Origin: Lentisphaerota bacterium | GTDB taxonomy: Bacteria > Verrucomicrobiota > Kiritimatiellia > RFP12 > UBA1067 | Direction of reading: 5' to 3' | Length of the DNA: 44,079 nt | NCBI GenBank assembly: GCA_015061665.1 | Contig: SUWC01000019.1 | Span: 1 to 44,079 of the forward strand | Part shown: one piece after another, positions 18,038-26,601 of the stretch | Layout of the letters: each line of letters opens with the position of its first letter | Position numbering within the stretch: the stretch's first letter is position 1 | Made by a program: the position numbers and the translations under genes | The notes under the pieces: model-generated | The model's input: the letters and a program-made list of their open reading frames with translations, nothing else | What the model was told of the DNA's origin: nothing | The model's database searches: none

Positions 18038-19281
18038 TTCATCACCTCCGCTATTACGCTCTCGACCCATTCGTCGATCTGCGCGAGTTCGTCGGGTATC
18101 TTTATCGACTGCGGGCAGTGCGAGACGCAGAGTCCGCATCCGATGCAGTGGTTCGCCCTGCGAAGCCTGTCGGGGACGGCCTTCGCGTACATCTTGAGGA
18201 TTTCCCTAGGCGAGGGCTTGACCTTCGCCGTCAGAACCTGGTTGCGGAACGTCAGGATCGCGGGGATGTCGAGTCCGTAAGGACACGGCATGCAGTACTT
18301 GCAGTCGTTGCAGGGAATGGTGCTGAGCTTCAGCAGCGCCAGCGCCGCGCGTTCCAGCGCCTCCAGCTCGCGCTCGTCGCACGGCTTGAAGTTGTTGAAT
18401 GTCTCAAGGTTCTCCTCGATGTGCTCGGTGCGCGTCATGCCGGATAGGATGGTCATGACGTTCGGATAGGTGCCGCAGAATCGGAATGACCACTTTGCAA
18501 GCGACGCCTCTGGGTCAAGCGGCGTCAGCGTCTGCGCAAGCGCGTAGTTGTAGCGCGCAAGGCGTCCGCCCAACAGCGGCTCCATGATGACGACGGGGAT
18601 GTTGCGCTCCGTCAGCGTCTTGTAGAGGTACTCCGCGTCGAGGTTGCGGTCGTTCGTCTCCTTTGCGTGGCGCCAGTCGACGTAGTTCATCTGTATCTGG
18701 CAGAAGTCCCACTTGTACTTGTCGTGGTGCTCCATGCACCACTCGAACGCCCTGGGGTCGCCGTGGAAAGAGAACCCGAGGTTGCGTATCCTGCGCGACT
18801 CGCGAAGCTCCGCGCACCAGTCAGCCGCGCCGTTCTCAATGTAGCGCTGCGAGAACGTCTTGAACCCGCCGTTGCCGATCGCGTGGAGAAGGTAGTTGTC
18901 GATGTAGTCCGTCTTGAGGAACCTGAGGGAGTTCTCGAACATCTTCCGGCACTCGGCGAGCGGATACTGCTGCGGCGCGAAGTTGGAGAGCTTCGTCGCG
19001 ATCACGTAGTCCTCCCGCCCGTACCCAGACTCAGCGAGCGCGATGCCGAGGCATCCCTCCGACTCGCCGCGGCAGTACGCGGGCGACGTGTCGAAATAGG
19101 TGCAGCCGCCGTCCAGCAGCATCTTGACCTGGCGGTTGAGCAGCGGCTGGTCGATGCCGGACTTCGAGTAGCCCTCCTTGTTCCAGCCGTTGGCGTGTCC
19201 GCCGTCTGTCGTTGGCATGCGCATAGCGCCGTATCCCAGCAAGGATACCTTTTTGCCGTCCGATTTTCGCCTGTATTCCAT
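18034..19281 (-). CDS. Aldo/keto reductase with C-terminal 4Fe-4S ferredoxin domain
   Basis: The 415-residue protein starts with an aldo/keto reductase TIM barrel. Likely catalytic residues are Asp64 and Tyr69 (YFDTSPAY), Lys97 (IATKL) and a His in YLLHAIGNG. The last ~120 residues carry a four-cysteine element (CNDCKYCMPCPYG) and a ferredoxin motif (CIGCGLCVSHCP), as in the MJ1187-type family found in anaerobes. The substrate is unknown. It is the first gene of the unit that continues through the ferredoxin fusion, the GYF pair, pnp and xerD, with 4-bp overlaps at the first three junctions. Confidence 0.92.
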   Translation of the reverse strand: MEYRRKSDGKKVSLLGYGAMRMPTTDGGHANGWNKEGYSKSGIDQPLLNRQVKMLLDGGCTYFDTSPAYCRGESEGCLGIALAESGYGREDYVIATKLSNFAPQQYPLAECRKMFENSLRFLKTDYIDNYLLHAIGNGGFKTFSQRYIENGAADWCAELRESRRIRNLGFSFHGDPRAFEWCMEHHDKYKWDFCQIQMNYVDWRHAKETNDRNLDAEYLYKTLTERNIPVVIMEPLLGGRLARYNYALAQTLTPLDPEASLAKWSFRFCGTYPNVMTILSGMTRTEHIEENLETFNNFKPCDERELEALERAALALLKLSTIPCNDCKYCMPCPYGLDIPAILTFRNQVLTAKVKPSPREILKMYAKAVPDRLRRANHCIGCGLCVSHCPQSIKIPDELAQIDEWVESVIAEVMK

Positions 19282-19354
19282 AGTCGATTGGTATTATGTC
19301 GTTTTCGGCTGGAACGTCCGGAACGCAAAGCGTCCAACCCAGCCTTATGACACT

Positions 19355-19363
19355 ATTATACCA
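19355..19363 (-). promoter_or_regulatory. Extended -10 promoter upstream of aldo/keto reductase
   Basis: The minus strand reads TGGTATAAT, 73 bp upstream of the reductase ATG and just after the end of hydE. No convincing -35 is visible. The same TTGGTATAAT core recurs before several genes further right. Confidence 0.6.
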
Positions 19364-19380
19364 ATTTTACCCTGATATTT

Positions 19381-20490
19381 CTATGCCATCGAATCGACGT
19401 GGCAACGGACGAAGTGACGGCTGTCGCCGAGCTGTCCGTAAAGCAGGTGCTCGCCTATGGACGCCACGCGCCGCTCAAGGCACCCCTGGCACATCTTGGC
19501 GTTCTCGTCAAGGCACGGCTTGCCGTCGTACAGCGTGTAGGACCTGCGCCACTTCGTGTCCGTCACGTTCGGCATTATGACGTTCGCCCCCGCTAGGATG
19601 CCGCGCTCGCGTCCGTCGTGCGCCAGCGCCTGGAGCGCCGTGGAAGCCGCGATGTTGACGTCGTGGAGGTAGAGCCGCGTGACAGCGATCATCTTCAGCC
19701 CCAGCAGAAGCCTCTCCTCGTCCGCCATCCGCGGCGCTTTTGCCGCGAGCGGCGTGTCAGGGTGCGGAATGTAGGGCCCCATGCCTATCATGTCCGCGTC
19801 GACTTCCGCGTAGAACGCGATGTCGCGCGCAAGATCGGCCATCGTCTGCCCAGGCAGCGCGCACATGACGCCCGTCCCGAGCTGGTAGCCGCAGCGCTTT
19901 ATCGCCCGCAGGCATTCGACTCGACGGGCCCAGCTGCACTCGGCGGGGTGGAGAGTGGAGTAGAGGCGCGGACTCGACGTCTCGATGCGGAGCAGATAGC
20001 GCGTCGCCCCAGCTTCGCGCCAGCGCCTGTAGACGGACTCCTCCTGCTCGCCGAGCGAAAGCGTCACCCCCAGCCCGAGCGGCGCGATGCGGGCTAGGAT
20101 GCGCTCGATGGACCTCGTGTGCGCCTCGGACTCTATTTCGCCCGACTGTATAACGAGCGAGCCGTAGCCGAAGCGACTGGCCTGCTCCGCGCAGCCTACG
20201 ATCTCGTCCTCGTCGAGCATGTAGCGCGACGCCTTCGCGTTCGACTTCCTTATCCCGCAGTAGTAGCAGTCCTTGGCGCAGCAGTTGCCGGCCTCGACAA
20301 GCCCGCGCAGCGCGACGCCCCTGCCGCACTCGCGCAGCTTCACGGCGTATGCGGCGTCGAACAGCTCCTTCAGCAGCACGGGGTCCTCGACGGAAAGCAG
20401 AAGCTCCATCTCCTCGACGGACATCGTCCGCGGCGGATTTGCCGCGGCTCGCGCTATCAGGCCGGCGACGTCTCGTTCATCCAAGTCCAT
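19381..20490 (-). CDS. hydE: [FeFe] hydrogenase maturase HydE, radical SAM
   Basis: HydE is a radical SAM enzyme that builds part of the hydrogenase H-cluster. The 369-residue product has the CxxxCxxC cluster motif at Cys71, Cys75 and Cys78 (CAKDCYYC), preceded by LVEAGNC. It also has the HydE-type GMGPYIPHPDTPL stretch and a C-terminal Cys pair (CQGC). No hydF, hydG or hydrogenase subunit is in the window. The gene starts 7 bp after leuC with only a weak ribosome site. A HydE-like protein with another role cannot be excluded, since such paralogs occur without the other maturases. Confidence 0.88.
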   Translation of the reverse strand: MDLDERDVAGLIARAAANPPRTMSVEEMELLLSVEDPVLLKELFDAAYAVKLRECGRGVALRGLVEAGNCCAKDCYYCGIRKSNAKASRYMLDEDEIVGCAEQASRFGYGSLVIQSGEIESEAHTRSIERILARIAPLGLGVTLSLGEQEESVYRRWREAGATRYLLRIETSSPRLYSTLHPAECSWARRVECLRAIKRCGYQLGTGVMCALPGQTMADLARDIAFYAEVDADMIGMGPYIPHPDTPLAAKAPRMADEERLLLGLKMIAVTRLYLHDVNIAASTALQALAHDGRERGILAGANVIMPNVTDTKWRRSYTLYDGKPCLDENAKMCQGCLERRVASIGEHLLYGQLGDSRHFVRCHVDSMA

Positions 20491-20497
20491 GGGCCCA

Positions 20498-21763
20498 TCA
20501 GCGGTAGTCTTCGGGAACGACTATGCGCCCGGCGATCGCGCTTGCGGCGGCGACGGCTGGCGAGGCAAGGTATATCTCGCTCTCGACGTGGCCCATGCGC
20601 CCCACGAAGTTTCGGTTCGTCGTCGCGACGCACTTCTCGCCCTTCGCGAGGATGCCCATGTATCCGCCGAGGCACGGGCCGCACGTCGGCGTCGAAACGA
20701 CGCAGCCAGCCTCCGCGAAGGTCTTCAGGAGCCCCTCCTCCATCGCCTGCAGCCAGATGCGCTGGGTCGCGGGGATTACGATGCAGCGGACGTCTCGGGC
20801 GACCTTTTTGCCGCGCATGACGGAGGCCGCGATTCTCAGGTCGGTTATGCGCCCGTTGGTGCAGGAGCCGATGACCACCTGGTCGATCTTGACGTCCCCC
20901 GCCTCGGCGGCAGGCTTCGTGTTCTCCGGCAGGTGCGGGTAGGCGACGGTCGGCTCGAGCTTCGAGAGGTCGATCTCGATGGTGCGCTCGTATATCGCGT
21001 CTGGATCCGCCTCGACCACGACAGGCTCCTTCGCCTTCCGTTCGCAGAGGTACCGGCGGGTGAGTCCGTCGACCGGGAATATGCCGTTCTTCGCGCCTGC
21101 CTCGATCGCCATGTTAGCGATCGTGAAGCGGTCGTCCATCGAAAGCGCCTCAACGCCATCGCCCGTGAACTCGAGCGACTGGTAGCGCGCGCCGTCAACG
21201 CCGATCATGCCGATGAGGTGCAGAATGACGTCCTTGCCTCCGACGTAGTGGCGCGGCGAGCCTTTCAGCACGACCTTGATGGCGGTCGGAACGCGGAACC
21301 ACGTCTTTCCCGTCGCCATTCCGCACGCCATGTCCGTCGAGCCGATGCCCGTCGAGAACGCGCCGAGCGCGCCGTAGGTGCACGTGTGGCTGTCCGCGCC
21401 GATCACAAGGTCGCCCGCGGTAACGAGGCCCTTCTCGGGGAGAAGCGCGTGCTCGACGCCGCAGTCGTGACCGACCTCGAAGTAGTTCGTGATGTCCTGG
21501 CTGCGCGCGAAGGACCTCATCGCTGCGCACTGCGTCGCGGCCTTGATGTCCTTGTTCGGCGCGAAGTGGTCGGGGACAAGCGCTACCTTGTCCTTGTCGA
21601 ACACGCTCTCGCGCCCGAACTTCGGAAACTCGCCGATCGCGACGGGCGTCGTGATGTCGTTGCCGAGAACAAGGTCGAGCTTCGCCATGACCAGTTCGCC
21701 CGCCCTGACTTCAGTGACTCCCGCGTGAGCCGCGAGAATCTTCTGGCTCATTGTCATTCCCAT
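20498..21763 (-). CDS. leuC: 3-isopropylmalate dehydratase large subunit
   Basis: With LeuD this aconitase-family enzyme isomerises 2- to 3-isopropylmalate in leucine synthesis. The 421-residue length and sequence match the LeuC type found in many anaerobes and archaea. [4Fe-4S] ligands are the Cys in VIGSCTNGR and the pair in [18 protein letters not shown] is also present. I start at ATG 21763 (MGMTMSQKI), which agrees with common LeuC N-termini and has AAGGGA nine bases upstream. A TTG at 21772 overlaps the leuA stop and is an alternative. The small subunit leuD is not nearby, which is unusual. Confidence 0.94.
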   Translation of the reverse strand: MGMTMSQKILAAHAGVTEVRAGELVMAKLDLVLGNDITTPVAIGEFPKFGRESVFDKDKVALVPDHFAPNKDIKAATQCAAMRSFARSQDITNYFEVGHDCGVEHALLPEKGLVTAGDLVIGADSHTCTYGALGAFSTGIGSTDMACGMATGKTWFRVPTAIKVVLKGSPRHYVGGKDVILHLIGMIGVDGARYQSLEFTGDGVEALSMDDRFTIANMAIEAGAKNGIFPVDGLTRRYLCERKAKEPVVVEADPDAIYERTIEIDLSKLEPTVAYPHLPENTKPAAEAGDVKIDQVVIGSCTNGRITDLRIAASVMRGKKVARDVRCIVIPATQRIWLQAMEEGLLKTFAEAGCVVSTPTCGPCLGGYMGILAKGEKCVATTNRNFVGRMGHVESEIYLASPAVAAASAIAGRIVVPEDYR

Positions 21764-21768
21764 GTCGT

Positions 21769-23379
21769 TCAATCCCTTTGCTTGTCTGTTCTTCCTGTCA
21801 GCAGATCGTCCTCGAACGTATGCTGCGCCTTGCTTGCCGCGCCCGTGCCGAGGGACTTGCCCTTCGGGTCGCCCAGCATCTTGTTGACAGCGTCGAGCGT
21901 CGAGAGGATCGAGCCCTCGATGATGTCCGTCGACACGCCGCGCCCACGGTACGTCCCTGCGTCGTCGCTGATCTTCACTAGGACCTCGCCCTGCGCGTCC
22001 CTACGCTCGGTGACGGCCTGTATCTGGTAGTCGAGGAGCGAGAACGAATGCTTGACGATCTTCTCGACGGCGCGTATGCAGCAGAAGACAGGTCCCGAGC
22101 CGAAGGCCGATTCCGTGACCTCCTTGCCGTTCCTGACGAGCGTGACGCATGCGGTCGAGAACATCTTGTTGCTGGACGAGACGACGTAGTTCTTGAGCTT
22201 CCAGTCGTTCTCGCCCGGCGTATGGCCGGTCGCGGTCTCGACGAGCGCAACGATGTCGCGGTCCTCGATCGTCTTTTTGCGGTCGGCGAGCTTCTTGAAG
22301 TCCGCGAAGAGCCTGTCCTCCAGCGTCTTGTCGACGTTGTAGCCGAGATCGGCGAGGCGGCGCGAGAAGGCGTGCTGCCCGGAGTGCTTGCCGAGGACGA
22401 GGGCGGTCTTCTTGAAGCCGACGGACTCGGGAGTCATGATTTCGTACGTCTTTACGTTGGCCATCACGCCATGCTGGTGGATGCCGGACTCGTGCGCGAA
22501 CGCATTGGCTCCGACGATCGCCTTGCTCGGGGCGATCTTGACGCCGGTGATGGACGCAAGGAGCTGTGCGGTCTTCGCGATCTCCTCGGTCTTGATGCCG
22601 TATTCGAGTCCGTACGAGTCGCGCCTGACGCGCAGCCCCATCGCGATCTCCTCAAGCGCGGCGTTGCCTGCCCTTTCGCCGATTCCGCAGACGCAGCACT
22701 CGGCCTGGCGCGCGCCTGCCGCGATTCCCGCGAGGGTGTTTGCGACGGCGAGACCGAGGTCGTCGTGGCAGTGCATTGAGATGACGGCCTTGTCGATGTT
22801 CGGAACGCGGTTCATCACGTTGGACACCATGTCGTGGATCTCGCCGGGCGTCGCGTAGCCCGTGGTATCCGGCAAATTGACCGTCGTCGCTCCCGCGGCT
22901 ATGACGGCCTCGACAACGCGGCACATGTAGTCCGGATCCGTCCGGCTCGCGTCCTCAAGCGAGAACTCGACGTCGCCGCACTTCCCCCTCGCGTACTTAA
23001 CCGCCTCCACGGCGCGCTTGAGCGCCTGTTCGCGGGTCATTCTGAGCTTGAACTCCAGGTGGATGTCGCTGGTCGCGAGGAACGTGTGGATACGCGGGCG
23101 CGCGGCCTCCCTGACCGCGTCGTATGCGGCGTCGATGTCCTTGACCAGCGCGCGGCTGAGCGAAGCGACGACGGGCTCCCTTACCGCGCGCGCGATCTGG
23201 CGGACGCTTTCAAAGTCCCCCGGACTCGCAATCGCGAAACCCGCCTCGATTACGTCGACTCCCATGGCCTCTAGCTGTCGGGCCATGCGGATCTTCTCGT
23301 CGATGTTCATCGAGTACCCCGGCGCCTGCTCTCCGTCGCGCAGCGTCGTGTCGAAAAACCTGACCTTGTTGTCCATCAT
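21769..23379 (-). CDS. leuA: 2-isopropylmalate synthase
   Basis: This enzyme condenses acetyl-CoA with 2-ketoisovalerate, the first committed step of leucine synthesis. The 536 residues begin with the HMGL-like TIM barrel: DTTLRDGEQ at 10-18, the metal-binding [10 protein letters not shown], and [13 protein letters not shown]. The linker contains GKHSGQHAF, and a LeuA-type C-terminal allosteric domain (about 400-510) ends in [21 protein letters not shown], where leucine usually binds. The start overlaps the aroQ stop in an ATGA arrangement, with GAAGGGGG as ribosome site inside aroQ. Confidence 0.96.
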   Translation of the reverse strand: MMDNKVRFFDTTLRDGEQAPGYSMNIDEKIRMARQLEAMGVDVIEAGFAIASPGDFESVRQIARAVREPVVASLSRALVKDIDAAYDAVREAARPRIHTFLATSDIHLEFKLRMTREQALKRAVEAVKYARGKCGDVEFSLEDASRTDPDYMCRVVEAVIAAGATTVNLPDTTGYATPGEIHDMVSNVMNRVPNIDKAVISMHCHDDLGLAVANTLAGIAAGARQAECCVCGIGERAGNAALEEIAMGLRVRRDSYGLEYGIKTEEIAKTAQLLASITGVKIAPSKAIVGANAFAHESGIHQHGVMANVKTYEIMTPESVGFKKTALVLGKHSGQHAFSRRLADLGYNVDKTLEDRLFADFKKLADRKKTIEDRDIVALVETATGHTPGENDWKLKNYVVSSSNKMFSTACVTLVRNGKEVTESAFGSGPVFCCIRAVEKIVKHSFSLLDYQIQAVTERRDAQGEVLVKISDDAGTYRGRGVSTDIIEGSILSTLDAVNKMLGDPKGKSLGTGAASKAQHTFEDDLLTGRTDKQRD

Positions 23380-23654
23380 CTGCCCCCTTCTGAGAGTATC
23401 GCGCGCTGCCGCGCCTTAGAGATGTCGAAAATCGCCGTAAAAAGAAGGTCCACGTCGTTTCCGTATCTTTCGCCCGCAAGCGCGCGTATGCGGGACCTTA
23501 CAAGCTTCTCGCGCTCAGCGTCGACTATCGACCTGCCGGAGGCGCGCTTTGACTCAGCGATCTTTTCAACTGTTTCAAGGCGACGGACAAACAGACTGAC
23601 GATTTCGGCGTCAATTCTGTCTATCTCGGACCTTATTTCGCTCAATTCGTTCAT
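23376..23654 (-). CDS. aroQ: Chorismate mutase, AroQ type
   Basis: This 92-residue all-helical protein has the AroQ pattern: ELSEIRSEIDRIDAEIVSLF, then RRLETVEKIAESK, and a final helix with FTAIFDISKARQ. It should convert chorismate to prephenate for Phe/Tyr synthesis. It is a stand-alone mutase with no prephenate dehydratase fused. It is the first gene of the operon running into leuA, leuC and hydE, with a 4-bp overlap to leuA. Placing a chorismate mutase at the head of a leucine operon is uncommon and may reflect joint control of amino acid synthesis. Confidence 0.88.
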   Translation of the reverse strand: MNELSEIRSEIDRIDAEIVSLFVRRLETVEKIAESKRASGRSIVDAEREKLVRSRIRALAGERYGNDVDLLFTAIFDISKARQRAILSEGGR

Positions 23655-23703
23655 TTTGACCTCATCACACTCATTTCACCCCCGTTTTTGGGGCAAAATA
23701 GGC

Positions 23704-23732
23704 AGTATATGCCTAAGCAAGTATTTTATCAA
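23704..23732 (-). promoter_or_regulatory. Sigma-70-type promoter of aroQ-leuA-leuC-hydE
   Basis: The minus strand has TTGATA (23727-23732), a 17-bp spacer, and TATACT (23704-23709). The leader to the aroQ ATG is about 45 nt and contains a short C4/G4 hairpin without a U-tract. I see no leader peptide or attenuator. Confidence 0.75.
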
Positions 23733-23775
23733 ACTTCGCGAAATAGTGTCAAACCCACGACGAAAAGAACTTGGA

Positions 23776-25125
23776 CTACAACTCGGTCAGTATCCTCGCC
23801 CGCTGGGAGTCATGCTCTTCCTGCGTGATCAGCCCTCGTGCGAGGTACTTGTCGAGCCGCTTCAGCCGCGCGGGAACGTTGGCGCTCCGCCCCCTTTTCT
23901 CCGCCCCATCATTCTTAATCCTGTCAATCTTGTTAATCCTGTCCGAAGAATCATTCCCCGTTCCCCGTTCCCCATTCCCCATCCCACTCCGTTCCCCATT
24001 CCCCATTCCCCGTTCCCCTATCACGGGAATCGATGCGACTGCGGAACGCAGCGCATCAAGATTCTCGTGATAATAGTGCCGCGTCATTGCGGTCGAGGAA
24101 TGGCCGACTATCGACTGCACGACCGGCAGTGGCACGCCCGCATTCGCGGCAAGGGAGACGAAAGTGTGGCGAAGGGAGTGGAACGTCGCCTCCGGGGTGC
24201 GGGTTCGCCGCCCTTCTATCCTCACGCTCGTCTCGATGTGCGCCGCCTTGAAGATCAGCTCCAGCCCGTGGCTGATTCGCCACTTGCTGTTCTTGTACCA
24301 GTCGGCAAGCGTTGGGTTTACAAACTGCCCTGTCGGTAACTTCCCATTCCCCATTCCCCGTTCCCCATCCCCCTGCAACTCCGTCAGGAGTTGCGGGTGT
24401 ATCGGAATCGTCACCGGCTGGCCGTGCGCGTGCTTTCGGGTCTTTGTCGGAATGAGCTGTATCACCCCGCGTTCGAGGTTGACCGAGTTCCAAGCGAGAC
24501 AGCAGCAGTCGCCAAGGCGGAGGCCAGTGTAGATTCCGATGGTAAAGAGCCGCTTCCACTCGCCGCCCGCCTTCGTCGCCGCCTTCATAAGCCGCTCGAT
24601 TTCGTCGAGGGTCAGCTCGCGGCGGCTGTGGCAGTCGTCGGCATGGAGCCGCACCCCCTCCCACGGGTCGTCGACGAGTCCCGCCCTAGCGGCCAGAACG
24701 TGGAATATCTCCCGCAGCACGCAGATGCGGGCGTTGTAGGTTGACGCGCAGACCTCGGCACGAATGCAGGCGAGGTATTCGGCAATCGCCTCATGAGTCA
24801 CCTCGGCAAGGTTGCCGATTTCGAGGTGGTGATGCTCCATCCAGCGGGCGAAGTCCATCCAGACGAGACGCTTCGCATTGAGCGTCGACGGCGCGAGGTC
24901 GCGCCTGTCGGGAGACTTCACGTACTCAAGCCAAACATCCGCCAGCGGCAACCGCCGCGACCCAAGCCCCAGCGGACTCAAGAACCTCTCTAAGAACTTC
25001 TCGGCCTTTTCTCTGTCGGTAGTCCTTGTCGAGCGGCTGTACCGCTTGCCCTTGATACCGACCCTCATCGTCCACCGCCCGCTCTTTTCGAGCTGAAGAC
25101 TGCCCGTACCCTTTTCTCTTGCCAT
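23776..25125 (-). CDS. Phage-type tyrosine integrase with repeat-derived insertions and SHOCT tail
   Basis: The 449-residue recombinase has an arm/core-binding region (about 1-165) and a catalytic domain with Arg203 (YTGLRLGD), a lysine at 228 or 231, His316/Arg319 (FHSLRHTF), His342 (VGHSSTAM) and Tyr351 or 352. Two stretches are low-complexity translations of DNA repeats: GERGMGNGK (about 255-262), and GMGNGERS through NDSSDRINKIDRIKND (about 370-406). The tail (418-448, LKRLDKYLARGLITQEEHD) is SHOCT-like. It starts with AAAAGGAG and sits at the border between the core operon and accessory DNA, as expected for an integrated element. Attachment sites were not identified. Confidence 0.88.
   Translation of the reverse strand: MAREKGTGSLQLEKSGRWTMRVGIKGKRYSRSTRTTDREKAEKFLERFLSPLGLGSRRLPLADVWLEYVKSPDRRDLAPSTLNAKRLVWMDFARWMEHHHLEIGNLAEVTHEAIAEYLACIRAEVCASTYNARICVLREIFHVLAARAGLVDDPWEGVRLHADDCHSRRELTLDEIERLMKAATKAGGEWKRLFTIGIYTGLRLGDCCCLAWNSVNLERGVIQLIPTKTRKHAHGQPVTIPIHPQLLTELQGDGERGMGNGKLPTGQFVNPTLADWYKNSKWRISHGLELIFKAAHIETSVRIEGRRTRTPEATFHSLRHTFVSLAANAGVPLPVVQSIVGHSSTAMTRHYYHENLDALRSAVASIPVIGERGMGNGERSGMGNGERGTGNDSSDRINKIDRIKNDGAEKRGRSANVPARLKRLDKYLARGLITQEEHDSQRARILTEL
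23953..24018 (-). repeat. Tandem heptamer repeat (TTCCCCR) in integrase 3' region
   Basis: About nine copies of a 7-bp unit, TTCCCCA or TTCCCCG on the plus strand, with minor variation, read in frame as GMGNGE-type peptides. It resembles the short tandemly repeated heptamers known from cyanobacteria and other bacteria. Next to it (23920-23945) is a second degenerate repeat, AATCCTGTCAATCTTGTT, giving the RINKIDRIKN peptide. Confidence 0.8.
24341..24372 (-). repeat. Second TTCCCCR heptamer tract inside integrase
   Basis: Four or five copies of the same 7-bp unit, about 330 bp from the first tract and again in frame. It falls between the Lys-bearing beta hairpin and the HxxR helix of the catalytic domain, apparently in a surface loop. 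Confidence 0.75.
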
Positions 25126-25174
25126 TACTTTCTCCTTTTAAGTTGTTGCAATGGCAAGTATTCTACACGATTTT

Positions 25175-26410
25175 CTACCTCTCGCCGCAGAGCTTCGCGG
25201 CGAGGTCGTTCATCGCGAGGCAGTTTTGCCGAAAGCGGTGCGAGGCGGCGGGGTCTCGCTTCATGGCGGGCGAGGCGACTGCGGGGGTATCGGGAAATGC
25301 CGAGAGTATCACGAGTCGCCCGGCGGCTATTTCGCGGCTGTCTTCGGCAGAAGGGTCGTAGCGGGCTGGAAGCGCGTGCGGCAGCAGCTTCAGAAAGCGA
25401 GCCGACGGTTCGGCCTTGAGCCGCCTGAAAGCCTCCTTTTCCCCAGGAGAAATGAAGCCCGATACCGGCACCATTCCATGCCGCGCCTTCTCAACGATCT
25501 CCTGTATCGCCGCCTCATGCTCGGCGACTGACTTCTTGAGGGTGAGCCTTACGTGAAACAGAAACGGCGAGCCGAGTATCGGCAGTGCGCCGATGGCGTC
25601 GAAGCGGCGCGGCGCAAACGCCGCGAAGCGCTCGCTCTTGATTGCGCGGTAGCAGATGAAGAGGTCGGGGTGTCGCGCCTTCCAGATGGCGCGGGCGGGG
25701 TTGAGCTTTATGTAACGCCGAACGGCCTTCAGCTGCCGCGAGTCAAACGACAGCTCGATGTAGCAGTCGCGGGCGAAGACGACGGAACGGACGGGGGCAC
25801 GCGCCCCCGCACCCCCGCGCCGCTCGCCAAACCGGAGGCCTCGCTCGACCTTCAGCTCGCCGGGCGCGGCCTCGCGAGCGGCGGCCGCGGCCTCGCGCAG
25901 CAACCCGGCCATAAACTCAACCCGCCGCTCGGCAAGGGCCCCAGCCGCTCTGCCAGGGTTCGGGCCTTCGCTGGGGTTTGGGGCTCTGCCGGGGTTCGGG
26001 CCTTCGCCGGGGTGCGAGGCTCTGCCGGGGTTCGGGGCGGAGCCCCGTCCGTTCCGCTCCTCCACGAGTGCCTGGGCCCTTTCAACGGCATCGGCAAGAC
26101 GATGGGCGATGAAGAGCGGCGCAATGCCGCGGTCGCGATTGTAGTCGGCGATGAGGAGAAAGTGGAGGTGGTCTGGCATAACAACGTAGTCGCTTATCGT
26201 GACGGCGGGCCAAACTCGGTGAACCGCCCTCAAGGCTGCGGCGACTATCTCGCCAAGCGGCAGAAGCGCAGGCCGCCCGGCTCGCCCCGATGCGCCCGCC
26301 TGCCCGCTCGCCTCAAGCTCGGCGATGCTCGACAGCACCTGCCGCCGCTCGGCGACAACGAGCGTCACAAAAAAGAACTGTCGTCCCCTTTTGGCGTATT
26401 CAAGTTTCAT
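25175..26410 (-). CDS. REP-associated Y1 transposase with Rossmann/SLOG-like C-terminal extension
   Basis: This 411-residue IS200-like (RAYT) enzyme has the HUH motif HLH at 81-83 (MPDHLHFLL) and likely catalytic Tyr233 (RRYIKLNPARA). Such enzymes cut and join single-stranded REP DNA. Two segments derive from repeats: 123-153, an exact 6-residue period (APNPGR-type) from an 18-bp unit, and about 196-210, from a REP-like palindrome. The last ~115 residues (FISPGEKEAFRRL, EIAAGRLVILSAFP, CLAMNDLAAKL) look like a DprA/SLOG-type Rossmann domain; this is my inference. The -10 box lies only 8 bp before the ATG and no ribosome site is visible, so the mRNA may be leaderless. Confidence 0.82.
   Translation of the reverse strand: MKLEYAKRGRQFFFVTLVVAERRQVLSSIAELEASGQAGASGRAGRPALLPLGEIVAAALRAVHRVWPAVTISDYVVMPDHLHFLLIADYNRDRGIAPLFIAHRLADAVERAQALVEERNGRGSAPNPGRASHPGEGPNPGRAPNPSEGPNPGRAAGALAERRVEFMAGLLREAAAAAREAAPGELKVERGLRFGERRGGAGARAPVRSVVFARDCYIELSFDSRQLKAVRRYIKLNPARAIWKARHPDLFICYRAIKSERFAAFAPRRFDAIGALPILGSPFLFHVRLTLKKSVAEHEAAIQEIVEKARHGMVPVSGFISPGEKEAFRRLKAEPSARFLKLLPHALPARYDPSAEDSREIAAGRLVILSAFPDTPAVASPAMKRDPAASHRFRQNCLAMNDLAAKLCGER
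25783..25818 (+). repeat. REP-like palindrome within transposase gene
   Basis: It begins CGGAACGGACGGGGGC, has a GGGGGC/GCCCCC stem with a short loop, and ends GCACCCCCGC. The sequence is nearly identical to the metG copy at 1941, including the tail outside the stem. Confidence 0.7.
25957..26040 (-). repeat. 18-bp tandem repeats in transposase gene
   Basis: Four full units and one partial unit of about GGTTCGGGCCTTCGCCGG run into the third REP-like palindrome. The 18-bp period keeps the reading frame and produces a hexapeptide repeat. Confidence 0.8.
26025..26056 (-). repeat. REP-like palindrome, inverted copy in transposase gene
   Basis: On the minus strand it reads CGGAACGGACGGGGC, then the loop, then GCCCCGAACCCCGG. 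The conserved head is the same as in the other three copies. Confidence 0.7.
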
Positions 26411-26418
26411 GGGCAGTA

Positions 26419-26427
26419 ATTATACCA
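26419..26427 (-). promoter_or_regulatory. Extended -10 promoter of the transposase, leaderless geometry
   Basis: TTTTGGTATAAT on the minus strand ends 8 bp before the ATG at 26410. Normal initiation about 7 bp after the -10 would put the RNA start at or within a base or two of the start codon. Confidence 0.65.
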
Positions 26428-26475
26428 AAATCGCATCCCCATAAGACTACCCTTTCCTATAAAAATTGCTCCCTC

Positions 26476-26601
26476 GGGGCCTTTTGCCGCCAGCAGTTCG
26501 CAGTTCCCTCGGCGTTCGGGGCCTCTTGCCGCCTACAGCTCGCGGCCCCATCGGGTGCGGGGCCTCTCGCCGCCTACAGCTCGCGGCCCCCATCGGGGTG
26601 C
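26476..26601. repeat. Three ~42-bp tandem repeats upstream of the transposase
   Basis: Units start at 26476, 26518 and 26559 (42, 41 and 43 bp). Each begins GGGGCCT and includes GCCGCC, CAGCTCGCGG and CATCGGG-type blocks; the first is more diverged. The array ends directly in the REP-like palindrome at 26594. Confidence 0.75.

Noticed and set aside
23655..23775. Integrase attachment site or tRNA target at the core/accessory border
   Set aside because: No tRNA gene is visible, and I could not find a matching direct repeat in the window by eye. The boundary is suggested only by gene content.
23953..24372. CRISPR-like array in the integrase region
   Set aside because: The units are 7 bp, contiguous and inside a coding frame, without unique spacers or cas genes.
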